The notes under the pieces are model-generated. The model ran no database searches. It had not been told where the DNA came from and worked only from the letters and a program-made list of their open reading frames with translations. The translations under genes and the position numbers were made by a program. Shown here piece by piece: positions 37,712 to 45,690 of a stretch of DNA of 64,000 bases (positions are counted from its first letter, which is position 1; each line of letters begins with the position of its first letter). The stretch covers positions 1 to 64,000 of the forward strand of contig NZ_CP012544.1 of assembly GCF_004803815.1 (NCBI RefSeq). The letters run 5' to 3'. This stretch comes from Campylobacter showae. GTDB taxonomy: Bacteria; Campylobacterota; Campylobacteria; Campylobacterales; Campylobacteraceae.

Positions 37712-37736
37712 CGTAAAAAGGGGGCGAAAAAAGGGG
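37712..37736 (-). promoter_or_regulatory. direct repeat upstream of mccA, candidate regulator site
   Basis: Two tandem copies of a CG-A-run-GGGG element, CGTAAAAAGGGGG at 37712-37724 and CGAAAAAAGGGG at 37725-37736 on the plus strand, repeat every 13 bases and lie about 60-85 bases upstream of the mccA start. OmpR-type regulators bind such direct repeats, and one is encoded just upstream. Binding is not shown. Confidence 0.4.
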
Positions 37737-37748
37737 AAATTTAATAAA

Positions 37749-39188
37749 TTATGAATTTTTAAATTTAATAGTAAATACTACGCCATTATTTATATTTTGC
37801 GCGTAAATTCGGGCGTTATTTTTTTCGGCTATTACCTTGCTCATATATAGTCCAAGCCCGCTGCCCGACTTTTTTGTAGTAAAATGCGGCTTGAAAATTT
37901 TATTTATCACGCCTTTATCTATGTTGCCGGCGTTATTTTCGAGCGTTATCGCTCGTTCTCCGTTTTGCAAAAGGGCGGTTATTAAAATTTGCATTCGGTT
38001 TGCTTGCGCCCGCTCTTGCGGCAGATTTAAAAATGCTTCTTTGGCGTTATTTATAATGTTAATTAAAATTTGAATGAGCTCGTTTATATTTCCGTAAAGC
38101 GTAAAATTTTCTTTTATCTCGACTTTTACGTCGATGACGTGCCTTTTGAGCGTCGCGTTTAAAATTTTACAAGCCTGCTCTATAGCTTGTTTTACGTCAA
38201 ATTCGCTCTTTGGCATATTTGGATTAAAGAAATTTTTAAAGTCCTCGATAGTGTCAGACATAAATTTGATCTGCTCGTTTGCCTCTTCGATGGCCTCTTT
38301 TAGCCTCTGCTCGCTTAGTTTGCCTCGCTCGGAATAAAGCTCCAAATTTACCAGAGTCGAGCTGATCTGCGCTAGAGGCTGACGCCACTGGTGCGAGATG
38401 TTGCCGATCATTTCGCCCATCGAGGCCAGGCGGCTTTGATTTATCATCAAAAGCTCGTTTTGCAGCTTGGTTTTTTCGTTGCCTTTGTGGATTTTATAAA
38501 CGAAAAATAAAAACGCCGCAAAGATCGCCGTGATCGCCACGCCGCTAACTATAAATTCTTGCTTGTGATAGAGCAAAATACTTTTTACCGGGATTTTAAA
38601 GCTCACCATTGCTATCGTGTCGCCGACTTTGCCCTCGAAATTATTTAAATTTCCGTATTGTTCGAGCATTTTTTTAGGCGCGCTGTTTATGTTGTGGCAC
38701 TCGACGCAGGACGGGTGTGAGTTTTTGATAGGAAGGCCGACGAAAAAGTACGAGGCGTTTTGGTCTTTGATTACGTCAGAGTAGACCTCGTATTTGCCCT
38801 CCTTAAACCCTTCTAAAATTTCATTTTCAAACTCCGTGCCCTCGTGTTCGGGATTTAGCGGATTCGTCGCCGTTAGCCTGTAGTCGTAGTTTATGTTTTT
38901 TTTAGCGAGCTGGATTTTGTAAATTTGACGCGTGATGTAGGATGAGGACATGAGTCTGGGGTCAAAAAGGTCTTTGTCTATGATGCCGTGATCTTTTAGC
39001 TCATCTATGAGCGGGCGCTGGACGGTAGAGATGTAGTCGCGTATGCCGTTCATCGCATCTAGCACGTAAACGGCCTCCTGCTTGGCGTCTTTTAGCGCAA
39101 GATCGCGGTAAAAGTTAAAAACCAAAACGGTAATGGCGCCGTACAAAACGACGAGCAGCAGGACGATAAATTTAAATTTGGACTTCAC
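37749..39188 (-). CDS. mccS: sensor histidine kinase with periplasmic c-type haem motif
   Basis: The 479-residue protein has two membrane helices (about 7-27 and 213-232) flanking a periplasmic domain of ~180 residues that resembles the Tll0287/DUF3365 sensor fold. This domain contains CVECH at 161-165, a haem c binding motif. The cytoplasmic part has the phospho-accepting His266 in ISHQWRQPL and a HATPase_c domain with N, G1 and G2 boxes (GSGLGLYMSKVI). It overlaps the regulator gene by 17 bases. Position before mccA suggests it controls the sulfite reductase, as MccS does in Wolinella. Confidence 0.85.
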   Translation of the reverse strand: MKSKFKFIVLLLVVLYGAITVLVFNFYRDLALKDAKQEAVYVLDAMNGIRDYISTVQRPLIDELKDHGIIDKDLFDPRLMSSSYITRQIYKIQLAKKNINYDYRLTATNPLNPEHEGTEFENEILEGFKEGKYEVYSDVIKDQNASYFFVGLPIKNSHPSCVECHNINSAPKKMLEQYGNLNNFEGKVGDTIAMVSFKIPVKSILLYHKQEFIVSGVAITAIFAAFLFFVYKIHKGNEKTKLQNELLMINQSRLASMGEMIGNISHQWRQPLAQISSTLVNLELYSERGKLSEQRLKEAIEEANEQIKFMSDTIEDFKNFFNPNMPKSEFDVKQAIEQACKILNATLKRHVIDVKVEIKENFTLYGNINELIQILINIINNAKEAFLNLPQERAQANRMQILITALLQNGERAITLENNAGNIDKGVINKIFKPHFTTKKSGSGLGLYMSKVIAEKNNARIYAQNINNGVVFTIKFKNS

Positions 39189-39867
39189 ATAGATATCCTA
39201 CGCCGTATAAATTTTTGATTGTGTCTTTGCCGATCTTGCGGCGCAGCTCTTTTACGATGGTTTTGATGGCCTCTTTGGTCGGCTGTTCAAATTCCCACAT
39301 GTAGTCAAATAGCTGTTCGTAAGTGATGGTTTGGTTTTTGTTGTTTAAAAAATACTCCAAAAGCTTGCTCTCGCTTTTGGAGAGGCGACAGGCCTCTTCC
39401 TTTATGTATATGATTTTTTTACTAAAGTCGTATTTGAGGTCGTCGTTGATACTAAACATCGGCGTATGATCGATGAGCTCCATCGCGACGTCTTCTAGCG
39501 CTTTTATAAACGTATCTTTATCGTAGGGCTTTGAGAGATATCTCGTGATCTTTAGCTCGACCGCGCGCCACAGATACTCTTGCTCAGTGTGGCTTGAGAT
39601 GATGACGATAGGGATTTTGCGGTTTGCACAGCGGATCTTTTTGGCTACCTCTAATCCGTCCATGTGCGGGACGCTGACGTCTAGGACGAGCGCGTCGTAT
39701 GAGCCGCTCATAGCCTCATCTAGCGCCTCGATGCCGTCGCTTACGCCTTTTACTTCGGCAAAAAACAGCTCGAGGGAGTCGATCATATTTTTTAATATAT
39801 ATGGTTCATCTTCTAAGCAAAGGACTTTTTTGTTGGATAAAACATCTAAAATAGAGTAATCTTGCAT
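39172..39867 (-). CDS. mccR: OmpR-type response regulator
   Basis: The 231-residue protein has a receiver domain (about 12-125) with the acidic pair LEDE at 18-21, phosphorylation site Asp63 in LVLDVSVPHMDG and the conserved Lys of SKPYD, then a winged-helix DNA-binding domain (about 140-230) ending VYGVGYLC. It lies upstream of the haem-binding kinase gene and overlaps it by 17 bases. The pair probably activates the mccA operon. The symbol follows Wolinella naming by analogy. Confidence 0.88.
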   Translation of the reverse strand: MQDYSILDVLSNKKVLCLEDEPYILKNMIDSLELFFAEVKGVSDGIEALDEAMSGSYDALVLDVSVPHMDGLEVAKKIRCANRKIPIVIISSHTEQEYLWRAVELKITRYLSKPYDKDTFIKALEDVAMELIDHTPMFSINDDLKYDFSKKIIYIKEEACRLSKSESKLLEYFLNNKNQTITYEQLFDYMWEFEQPTKEAIKTIVKELRRKIGKDTIKNLYGVGYLCEVQI

Positions 39868-40006
39868 CTTTTTCTCGTACTAAATTTTACCGATACTAAC
39901 ACAAGCAAGCTTAAAATACTATTTTCAAGGATTGAGATATTAACTATAAAATATAAATTAATCAAAGTTTTTTGATGAAGCAAAATTTGGGGAAAAATTT
40001 AAAAGT

Positions 40007-40082
<76 letters not shown>

Positions 40083-40199
40083 AATTGTTGAAAAGATTTT
40101 GGAATTATATCATTTTTATCTTACGAAATTTTGAAATTTGACGAAATAAAATAAAATTTTAAGCAAAAATCAGCTAAAATCTCATTTTTCAAATAAAAT

Positions 40200-40274
40200 G
40201 CGGGAATAGCTCAGGGGTAGAGCACAACCTTGCCAAGGTTGGGGTCGCGAGTTCGAATCTCGTTTCCCGCTCCA
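40200..40274 (+). tRNA. tRNA-Gly (GCC)
   Basis: Acceptor GCGGGAA pairs with TTCCCGC, the anticodon loop TTGCCAA in a CAACC/GGTTG stem gives GCC, T-loop GTTCGAATC, CCA encoded. First of a plus-strand series of four tRNA genes. Confidence 0.96.
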
Positions 40275-40299
40275 TCGGTTTTAAATTTAGGGAATTTTT

Positions 40300-40386
40300 G
40301 CCCGGGTGGCGGAATGGTAGACGCAAGGGACTTAAAATCCCTCGGTATTTTTTACCGTACCGGTTCAAGTCCGGTTTCGGGCACCA
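40300..40386 (+). tRNA. tRNA-Leu (TAA)
   Basis: The 87-base gene has a long variable arm (class II). Acceptor GCCCGGG pairs with TTCGGGC using G-U pairs, anticodon loop CTTAAAA gives TAA, T-loop GGTTCAAGTCC, CCA encoded. Confidence 0.96.
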
Positions 40387-40396
40387 TTGACTTTTA

Positions 40397-40470
40397 GGCG
40401 ACATAGCCAAGTGGTAAGGCATGAGCCTGCAAAGCTTTGATCCCCGGTTCGAATCCGGGTGTCGCCTCCA
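40397..40470 (+). tRNA. tRNA-Cys (GCA)
   Basis: The 74-base gene has acceptor GGCGACA pairing with TGTCGCC, anticodon loop CTGCAAA giving GCA, T-loop GGTTCGAATCC and an encoded CCA end. Confidence 0.95.
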
Positions 40471-40489
40471 AAAATTATAAGGAGAGAAA

Positions 40490-40645
40490 ATGCGTTATTT
40501 ACTAGTGCTATTATCTGCTGCTTTGTTTATGGTTGGCTGTTCAAATACTTGGCGCGGAGCCAAAGAGGATACAAATAACGCCGTTGAATGGTCAAAGGAA
40601 AAAGTCAATAAAGGCGCTTCCTACGTTAAGGAAAAAACCGAATAA
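40490..40645 (+). CDS. 51-residue entericidin-like lipoprotein
   Basis: The ATG at 40490 follows a GGAGAG ribosome-binding site 5 bases upstream. The product has a hydrophobic signal and a lipobox MVGCS with the lipidated Cys at residue 17, then a hydrophilic helical tail rich in Lys and Glu (KEKVNKGASYVKEK). This is the layout of small entericidin/YlpA-type lipoproteins. It lies between tRNA-Cys and tRNA-Ser, so it is probably on the same transcript as the tRNAs. Function is unknown; entericidin-like proteins are linked to envelope stress and programmed death in other bacteria. Confidence 0.75.
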   Translation: MRYLLVLLSAALFMVGCSNTWRGAKEDTNNAVEWSKEKVNKGASYVKEKTE

Positions 40646-40652
40646 ATTTGGC

Positions 40653-40658
40653 TATAAT
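40653..40658 (+). promoter_or_regulatory. candidate -10 box before tRNA-Ser
   Basis: TATAAT lies 18 bases before the first base of tRNA-Ser, in the short spacer after the lipoprotein stop codon. It suggests that tRNA-Ser has its own promoter. Confidence 0.45.
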
Positions 40659-40675
40659 TAGCCAAAATATTTTTA

Positions 40676-40765
40676 CGGGAGATGGCTGAGCGGTCGAAAG
40701 CGGCGGTCTTGAAAACCGTTGAGGTGTGAAAGCCTCCTGGGGTTCGAATCCCTATCTCCCGGCCA
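40676..40765 (+). tRNA. tRNA-Ser (TGA)
   Basis: The 90-base class II gene has acceptor CGGGAGA pairing with TCTCCCG, anticodon loop CTTGAAA giving TGA, a long variable arm (GTGTGAAAGCC) and an encoded CCA. Confidence 0.95.
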
Positions 40766-40889
40766 CTATTTAATTATTGTATTAACTCCTAATATATGAG
40801 TATCCCCAACTTTTAGTTGTATTTTTTTAAATTTTAGTAATTTTTTTTGATTTTATCGCGTGTATTATTTGCAGTTAAAGTAATAAATT

Positions 40890-42662
40890 CTAGCGAGTAA
40901 CCCCGAATAAAACACAATTATTAACCACTAGCCTAAGGCAAAGCCACCAAATATAAATATCGGCATCGTTTGGAGATTCGCCGACTAGTCCGTGACATAT
41001 TTTATTTCTGTAGTTTAGCCCCATCGGCTCCGTTAGTAGAAATTTTAGCTCTTCCGTCAAATCTCTCCCGAGCAATTCATATATTTTTGGTTCTTGTAAA
41101 AGCGAGTTTATGCTTTTTTCCGATTCTACGCCGTATTCATCGATAGTAGTCGTAGGAATTTTTTCTTATTGTAGCAAAATTCTCGTCAAATGCTCTATTT
41201 GAGGTATCAGCAAATGACTTGAAACCAAAAAATCTCTGTCAAAACCGTAATATAAACCTTGCGCCCAGATATCTGCCCTGCCAGCCGGAACCGTGCTAGA
41301 ATTTCTGCAAATATCATAAATGAAGCGTATAGGCACTCTATGTTCCTCTAAAATTTGCCAAAATGCGGGCAGTATACTGCCGTCTACCGCCAACTTGACG
41401 TGTATATAGTATTCCTGGTACATTTCATGTTTTAATCGATCATCTTTTGTCGTTATTTGCGATGGTTTCCTTCCGTCGGTATCTACGTAAATTTGAGTAA
41501 TAAAATTTGAAAGCAGAGACTCCTTTAAAATGCTCTCGGATGACTTTTTGATATCTTCATATAGCGGATTTGCTGTGATATTAGCTAGGCATAATATCGC
41601 TTCAGTTAGTTGCTTGCCTTTTACTGCTAGCTTTGCATTATTTTGATAGCGTGAAATATCAATCTTATCGGTAGCAATTAAGCTCATTTCACTTCCGATA
41701 TCTTGATTATTTTGCTCTATCAGCTCGCGTATCTCGTCTATTTTTTGATCGATTCCTAGCCTATTTCTATCTTTTTTGGGAACGCTTCTAAGCTCTTTTA
41801 GCGCTTGCTCTAGATCTATTTTTGACGATATAGCGCCATTTCCTTTTGCTTTTTCTATTAAGATATTAGCTATTTTAAGTGCAGTTTCGGCTATTTTATG
41901 GCTATTTTCGAGCTTCCTATACCATTTTTGCGACTCTTGGTAATAGTCTATTGCTGCAATAAATTCTTCCTCTTTGGCAAAGGTATCGGCAAAATTTTCT
42001 AATTTTCCAGCTACGCTTGATTGCAGTTTTTTGTCTAGCTTAGCGATATCTAATAAATACGACATCCTTAAGCAGTAGTATTTATCGGCCGGTTCTGCCT
42101 TATTAAAACATTCTAAAATTTTATTCGATATTTCGGCGTATTGATTTTTTGTAATTTTAGATAGCTGCGATAGTCTAATAGCTCTTTCAAACGCATCTAT
42201 CTTAAATTGATTTAGCGAGCTTGGCTCTAGAGATATTTTCGAGTACTCATTTGCGGCGATCTCTAAAAATTTAGTATTTTTGGGACTTTTTAAAATCCAT
42301 AAAATATCGGCTATCCTTGATTTTAGTCTGCAATCGGTTATTTCATCCAAAATACTTTCGAAAAATTCCAAATCTTGCTCGGTAAAATCATCCAATATTG
42401 CCGGTCTGCCATTGCCCCAGATGCACCCGGCTTCGTACGGCTCGTTTAGGCTTCCGGGTTTTAAAGTCATAGAGCAAGCATTTCTTAATAAATAAAATAC
42501 CTTGCTCGCTTTTAAATTTCCATTTCTAAAATTTTCCTTGCACAAGTCCGCAAATTTAAAACTGTAATCGTCAAAATATTTTGCGTCTTTGAGTATTTCG
42601 TTCAAGTTTATACCCAAAAAATTATCTTTAGTTATCGTTGTTTGCTGTATTTTTTCGATCAA
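40890..42662 (-). pseudogene. DUF4209-type protein gene interrupted by an in-frame stop
   Basis: The first open part (42662 to 41166) encodes 498 residues of a DUF4209-like protein. TAA at 41168-41166 stops it, yet the same frame continues for 91 residues to 40890 with the missing C-terminal end of the family (TTTIDEYG, LTEELKFLLTEPMGLNYRN, WWLCLRLVV). The tail contains RNKICH, an R-x4-H pattern like that of HEPN ribonucleases. A single base change would explain the break. The gene has an unusually Ile/Asp/Lys-rich composition and no operon partner, so lateral acquisition is possible. Function is unknown. Confidence 0.7.
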
Positions 42663-42688
42663 ATTTTATCCTTTTTAGACTAAATTTC

Positions 42689-43177
42689 TTACTCCGTCAT
42701 CGCAAATTTGACCAATCTCGGCCGCGCGATACGCTCGTAGTCTTTCGTATTTAAAATGATAGAATGATCTAGCAAGCCTGCGTTAAAAGCAAGCTCGGCG
42801 TAGCGCGTAAATAAGTTAGGATCGGCGATTAGCTCTAACTCCTCGCAAAAGCTAAAGGGCGGAACGCTGCCGGGTACGCAGTCCGTTAGCCTCGCGACCT
42901 CGTCGGGGCTTGCTAGGCTAGCTCTTGATCCGCCAAGTGCGCGCGCGATGAGCTGTAAATCAGCCTTATAATCCGCCGGCAGCACCGCCAAAACATATCG
43001 TTTGGCGCCGCCACCTTTTATGGCGCAAACGAGCGCCTTTGCGCCCTGTCCTAGCTGCGTTCCGCGCGCTACGGCGACCTCGGCCGAGGTTTTGACGCTT
43101 TCGTGAGATACCGCGCGAAAGTTTGCGTTTTGCGCGCTTAACAGCTCTTTTATCTTCTCGAAAATTTGCTCGGACAT
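42689..43177 (-). CDS. ybaK: YbaK/EbsC-family aminoacyl-tRNA deacylase
   Basis: YbaK-type proteins hydrolyse mischarged aminoacyl-tRNA, typically Cys-tRNA-Pro. The 162-residue protein shows the family features: an N-terminal SHESVKTSAEVA segment, GQGAKALVC with the active-site Lys, and KADLQLIARALGGSRASLAS with the conserved ribose-binding region. Length is normal. It stands 26 bases downstream of the broken DUF4209 gene start and 191 bases from the divergent ung gene. The exact amino-acid specificity is not readable. Confidence 0.85.
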   Translation of the reverse strand: MSEQIFEKIKELLSAQNANFRAVSHESVKTSAEVAVARGTQLGQGAKALVCAIKGGGAKRYVLAVLPADYKADLQLIARALGGSRASLASPDEVARLTDCVPGSVPPFSFCEELELIADPNLFTRYAELAFNAGLLDHSIILNTKDYERIARPRLVKFAMTE

Positions 43178-43368
43178 CGCTATTCCTTTGGTTTAAATTT
43201 TAGTTTTGATTATACAGCAAATTTTAAAATATCCGCCTTGCCGCCCCGATTATTTTAAAGATTTAGCAAGCCAAATGCGTCTAAATTTAAATATTTTTTG
43301 GCTATCATTTCGTAAATTTGCCTTAAAATAAACGTAAAGAAAAAGAGCAAATTTACAAAGGAAAAATC

Positions 43369-44055
43369 ATGCAGATCGACAAAATCCAAATCGAAGCGGG
43401 TTGGAAAGAAGCGCTAAAAGAGGAGTTTTTGAGCGAAAATTTCGCTCGCGTAAAGGAAAATTTCTTGCGCGCAAAGGCTGCCGGCGAAGTATATCCGCCA
43501 AACGCGCTGATATTTAACGCCTTTAATCTCACGCCGTTTAACGCCGTCAAGGTCGTGATCCTGGGCCAAGACCCATACCACGGCCCGGGGCAGGCGATGG
43601 GGCTAAGCTTCGCTGTACCGCACGGCGTCAAAATCCCGCCGAGCCTCGCCAACATCTACAAAGAAATCCGCGACGATCTGGGCATAACTGAGCCAAACTC
43701 AGGTGATCTGAGCTACTGGGCGAAGCAGGGCGTGCTGCTACTAAACGCGACGCTAAGCGTTAGTGCAGGGCAGGCTAACTCGCACTCAAATTTCGGCTGG
43801 CAGGAGTTTACGGACGCTGCGATCAGGAAGCTTAGCGATTGCGCCCAGAACGTCGTTTTCATGCTCTGGGGCAATCCGGCTAAAGCCAAAATCCCTCTCA
43901 TCGACGCTAACAAACACCTTGTACTAACAGCAGCGCATCCAAGTCCGTTAGCGCGCGGCGCGTTTTTTGGTTGCAGGCACTTTTCAAAGGCGAATTTGTA
44001 TCTCGCCGAACACGGCAAAGCGCCGATAGATTGGGATTTAAACAACGCTAGTTAG
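43369..44055 (+). CDS. ung: uracil-DNA glycosylase
   Basis: Ung removes uracil from DNA and starts base-excision repair. The 228-residue protein has the water-activating motif GQDPYHGPGQAMGLSF near residue 65, the uracil-binding region, and the DNA-intercalating HPSPL segment near residue 190. The ATG is preceded by AAAGGA. Length is typical. It is divergent from ybaK. Confidence 0.97.
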   Translation: MQIDKIQIEAGWKEALKEEFLSENFARVKENFLRAKAAGEVYPPNALIFNAFNLTPFNAVKVVILGQDPYHGPGQAMGLSFAVPHGVKIPPSLANIYKEIRDDLGITEPNSGDLSYWAKQGVLLLNATLSVSAGQANSHSNFGWQEFTDAAIRKLSDCAQNVVFMLWGNPAKAKIPLIDANKHLVLTAAHPSPLARGAFFGCRHFSKANLYLAEHGKAPIDWDLNNAS

Positions 44056-44266
44056 TGTGCTTTTATGCGGCTGCGACAAAACGAGCTTTTATGATTTGGC
44101 TAAAGCGAGTTTGCAAAATTTAGTAAGCATACAATTTTAATTGTGCCAGGCTACATTAAATTTGCATTCAAAAGCTTGCCAGACTAGGTTTGGCGGGTTT
44201 CAAATTTGATTGTAGAGATTTTGGCCCTACTCGGCAAAAGCAACTCAAATTTGTCTATACAAACGC

Positions 44267-44563
44267 CTACTTTTCCGCCCTCATCTCGTCTAGCATGGAT
44301 TTTATCTTGGCAGATTCGCGCTCGCAAAATTTCTCGTCGCCGCTTTGCATGATTAGCGCCGCTTGGCCCTCCTGTGCCTTTTGTAGCTCGTCAAATTTAA
44401 GCTCAAAGAGCCTAAAGGCCTGCGGATCGTCTTTTAACTGCTTGGATTTTGTTTCGTAAAGCTCGTTTAGGTAAATTTTGCTTTGCTTCACGTACTCCTC
44501 GCACGCGTTTTGAGCGCCTAAAGCCAGTGCGCCCAGAGCGCAAAATATTAATATTTTTCTCAT
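44267..44563 (-). CDS. small periplasmic protein with CEEY and distal Cys
   Basis: The 98-residue protein has a signal peptide (about 1-17) and then CEEYVKQSKIYLNELY, a Lys- and Gln-rich helical region and a second Cys near residue 80 (EKFCERES). The two Cys could form a disulfide. A second protein with the same CEEY-helix-Cys layout is encoded at 45262-45534, so the two may be distant paralogues. Function unknown. Confidence 0.7.
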   Translation of the reverse strand: MRKILIFCALGALALGAQNACEEYVKQSKIYLNELYETKSKQLKDDPQAFRLFELKFDELQKAQEGQAALIMQSGDEKFCERESAKIKSMLDEMRAEK

Positions 44564-44642
44564 TGCCGTCCTTTAAATTTGCGAAATTATACACTTTTTT
44601 AGGATTTAAATTTTATAATTTTCAAAAATTTAAAGGTGGAAA

Positions 44643-45161
44643 ATGAGACGAAAAGATAGAGAACTAACCGCGCAGGAGGGGCTTGAGATCATTGATGTGT
44701 GCGAATACGGCACGATCTCTTGCATTGATGAGGCGGGTGAGATTTTTAGCGTGCCAATCTCGGTCGTACGCGAGGGTGAGAGCGTATTTTTGCACGGCGC
44801 TCCTGCGGGTTCTAAGGCAAAGTTACTAAAAGACGGCAAGAGCGTGACGTTAGTTTGCGTGAGCTACGCGCGGGTACCGGTTCTAACAGACGAGCAGCTA
44901 GATGCGATCAAGGACGACGGCAAGGCGCTTGGCGCGAAAGTTTTTACGACCGAGTACAAATCCGCCGTCGCCATAACCAAGGCCTACACCGTGACGGACG
45001 AAGCGGCGAGGCTGCACGCGCTGCGGCTACTTAGCGAAAAATACACGCCAAACTACATGCGTACCTTTGACGTCGCAGCGTCTCACGGACTAAAAGCGAT
45101 GAATATCTACGAGCTAAAGATCGCGAGCATAACGGCGAAGGCGAAGATTATTCGGGATTAA
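44643..45161 (+). CDS. pyridoxamine 5'-phosphate oxidase-like flavin-binding protein
   Basis: This 172-residue protein looks like the split-barrel FMN-binding family that includes NimA-type nitroreductases: YGTISCIDEAGEIFSVPISVV, then HGAPAGSKAKLLKDG and a later YKSAVAITKAY segment. The family binds FMN and often acts on nitro compounds or other small substrates, but the substrate is unknown. It is divergent from the small periplasmic protein gene to its left. Confidence 0.75.
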   Translation: MRRKDRELTAQEGLEIIDVCEYGTISCIDEAGEIFSVPISVVREGESVFLHGAPAGSKAKLLKDGKSVTLVCVSYARVPVLTDEQLDAIKDDGKALGAKVFTTEYKSAVAITKAYTVTDEAARLHALRLLSEKYTPNYMRTFDVAASHGLKAMNIYELKIASITAKAKIIRD

Positions 45162-45230
45162 ATTTGCGCTTTGGGGCGGCAAATTTGATAAATATATAAA
45201 ATTTGGATAGTAACTAAGAATTTGAAAAAA

Positions 45231-45256
45231 CAAAAAATCCCTCCAAGCGGAGGGAT
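45231..45256 (-). terminator. rho-independent terminator of the DUF5339-like gene
   Basis: ATCCCTCC pairs with GGAGGGAT around an AAGC loop (8-bp stem, 45237-45256). On the minus strand a T-rich run follows directly, 5 bases beyond the stop codon at 45262. Confidence 0.9.
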
Positions 45257-45261
45257 AAAAA

Positions 45262-45534
45262 TTATTTAGGTAGCGTAGCTATAACTTGCTTCATTTGTTC
45301 AAGGGCAGGTTTGCAAGCGGCCTCTTGAGAGTCTTGAGGAAGCTGAGCAAACTGGGCCTTTTGATCTTCGTAAGTAGATTTCATAGCCGCCATTTGCGGA
45401 TTGTCTTTTGTTTTTTCAACAAACTGGTCAACTAGCTTAAAGTACTCTTCGCAAGAAGGCGAAAGCTCAACCGTGGCAGCGGCATTTGCGCCCATTAGAC
45501 CAAGGGCGGCGATTACTAACAATGACTTTTTCAT
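45262..45534 (-). CDS. small periplasmic protein, DUF5339-like
   Basis: The 90-residue protein has a classic signal peptide (about 1-20), then SCEEYFKLVDQFVEK, a helical Lys/Gln-rich region and Cys73 in AACKPALEQ. The two Cys may form a disulfide. The Cys-containing helical layout matches DUF5339-type proteins of Campylobacter and relatives. A strong terminator lies at its 3' end. Function unknown. Confidence 0.75.
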   Translation of the reverse strand: MKKSLLVIAALGLMGANAAATVELSPSCEEYFKLVDQFVEKTKDNPQMAAMKSTYEDQKAQFAQLPQDSQEAACKPALEQMKQVIATLPK

Positions 45535-45644
45535 ATATTCTCCTTAGATGAAATAGGCGGGCATTATATCCTTTTTCTTTCCTTTTTTCGTAAATGAAAT
45601 TTAAAAATTTCGTTAAAAATAAAAGTTAATTTAAATAAAAAATA

Positions 45645-45665
45645 GATAAAATTATACCTATTATC
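45645..45665. promoter_or_regulatory. Fur-box-like imperfect palindrome
   Basis: GATAA at the left edge and TTATC at the right edge frame a 21-base AT-rich sequence, 25 bases upstream of the TonB-receptor start. This resembles the GATAAT-type Fur operator and fits iron regulation of a receptor gene. The inner bases match poorly. Confidence 0.45.
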
Positions 45666-45690
45666 AATTTCTTAATATAAAGGGGATGTT

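Noticed and set aside
40189-40422. Minus-strand frame of 77 codons across the tRNA-Gly and tRNA-Leu genes
   Set aside because: It is the complement of the tRNA genes; its RETRFELATPTLAR-type sequence is a well-known false protein produced by tRNA antisense.
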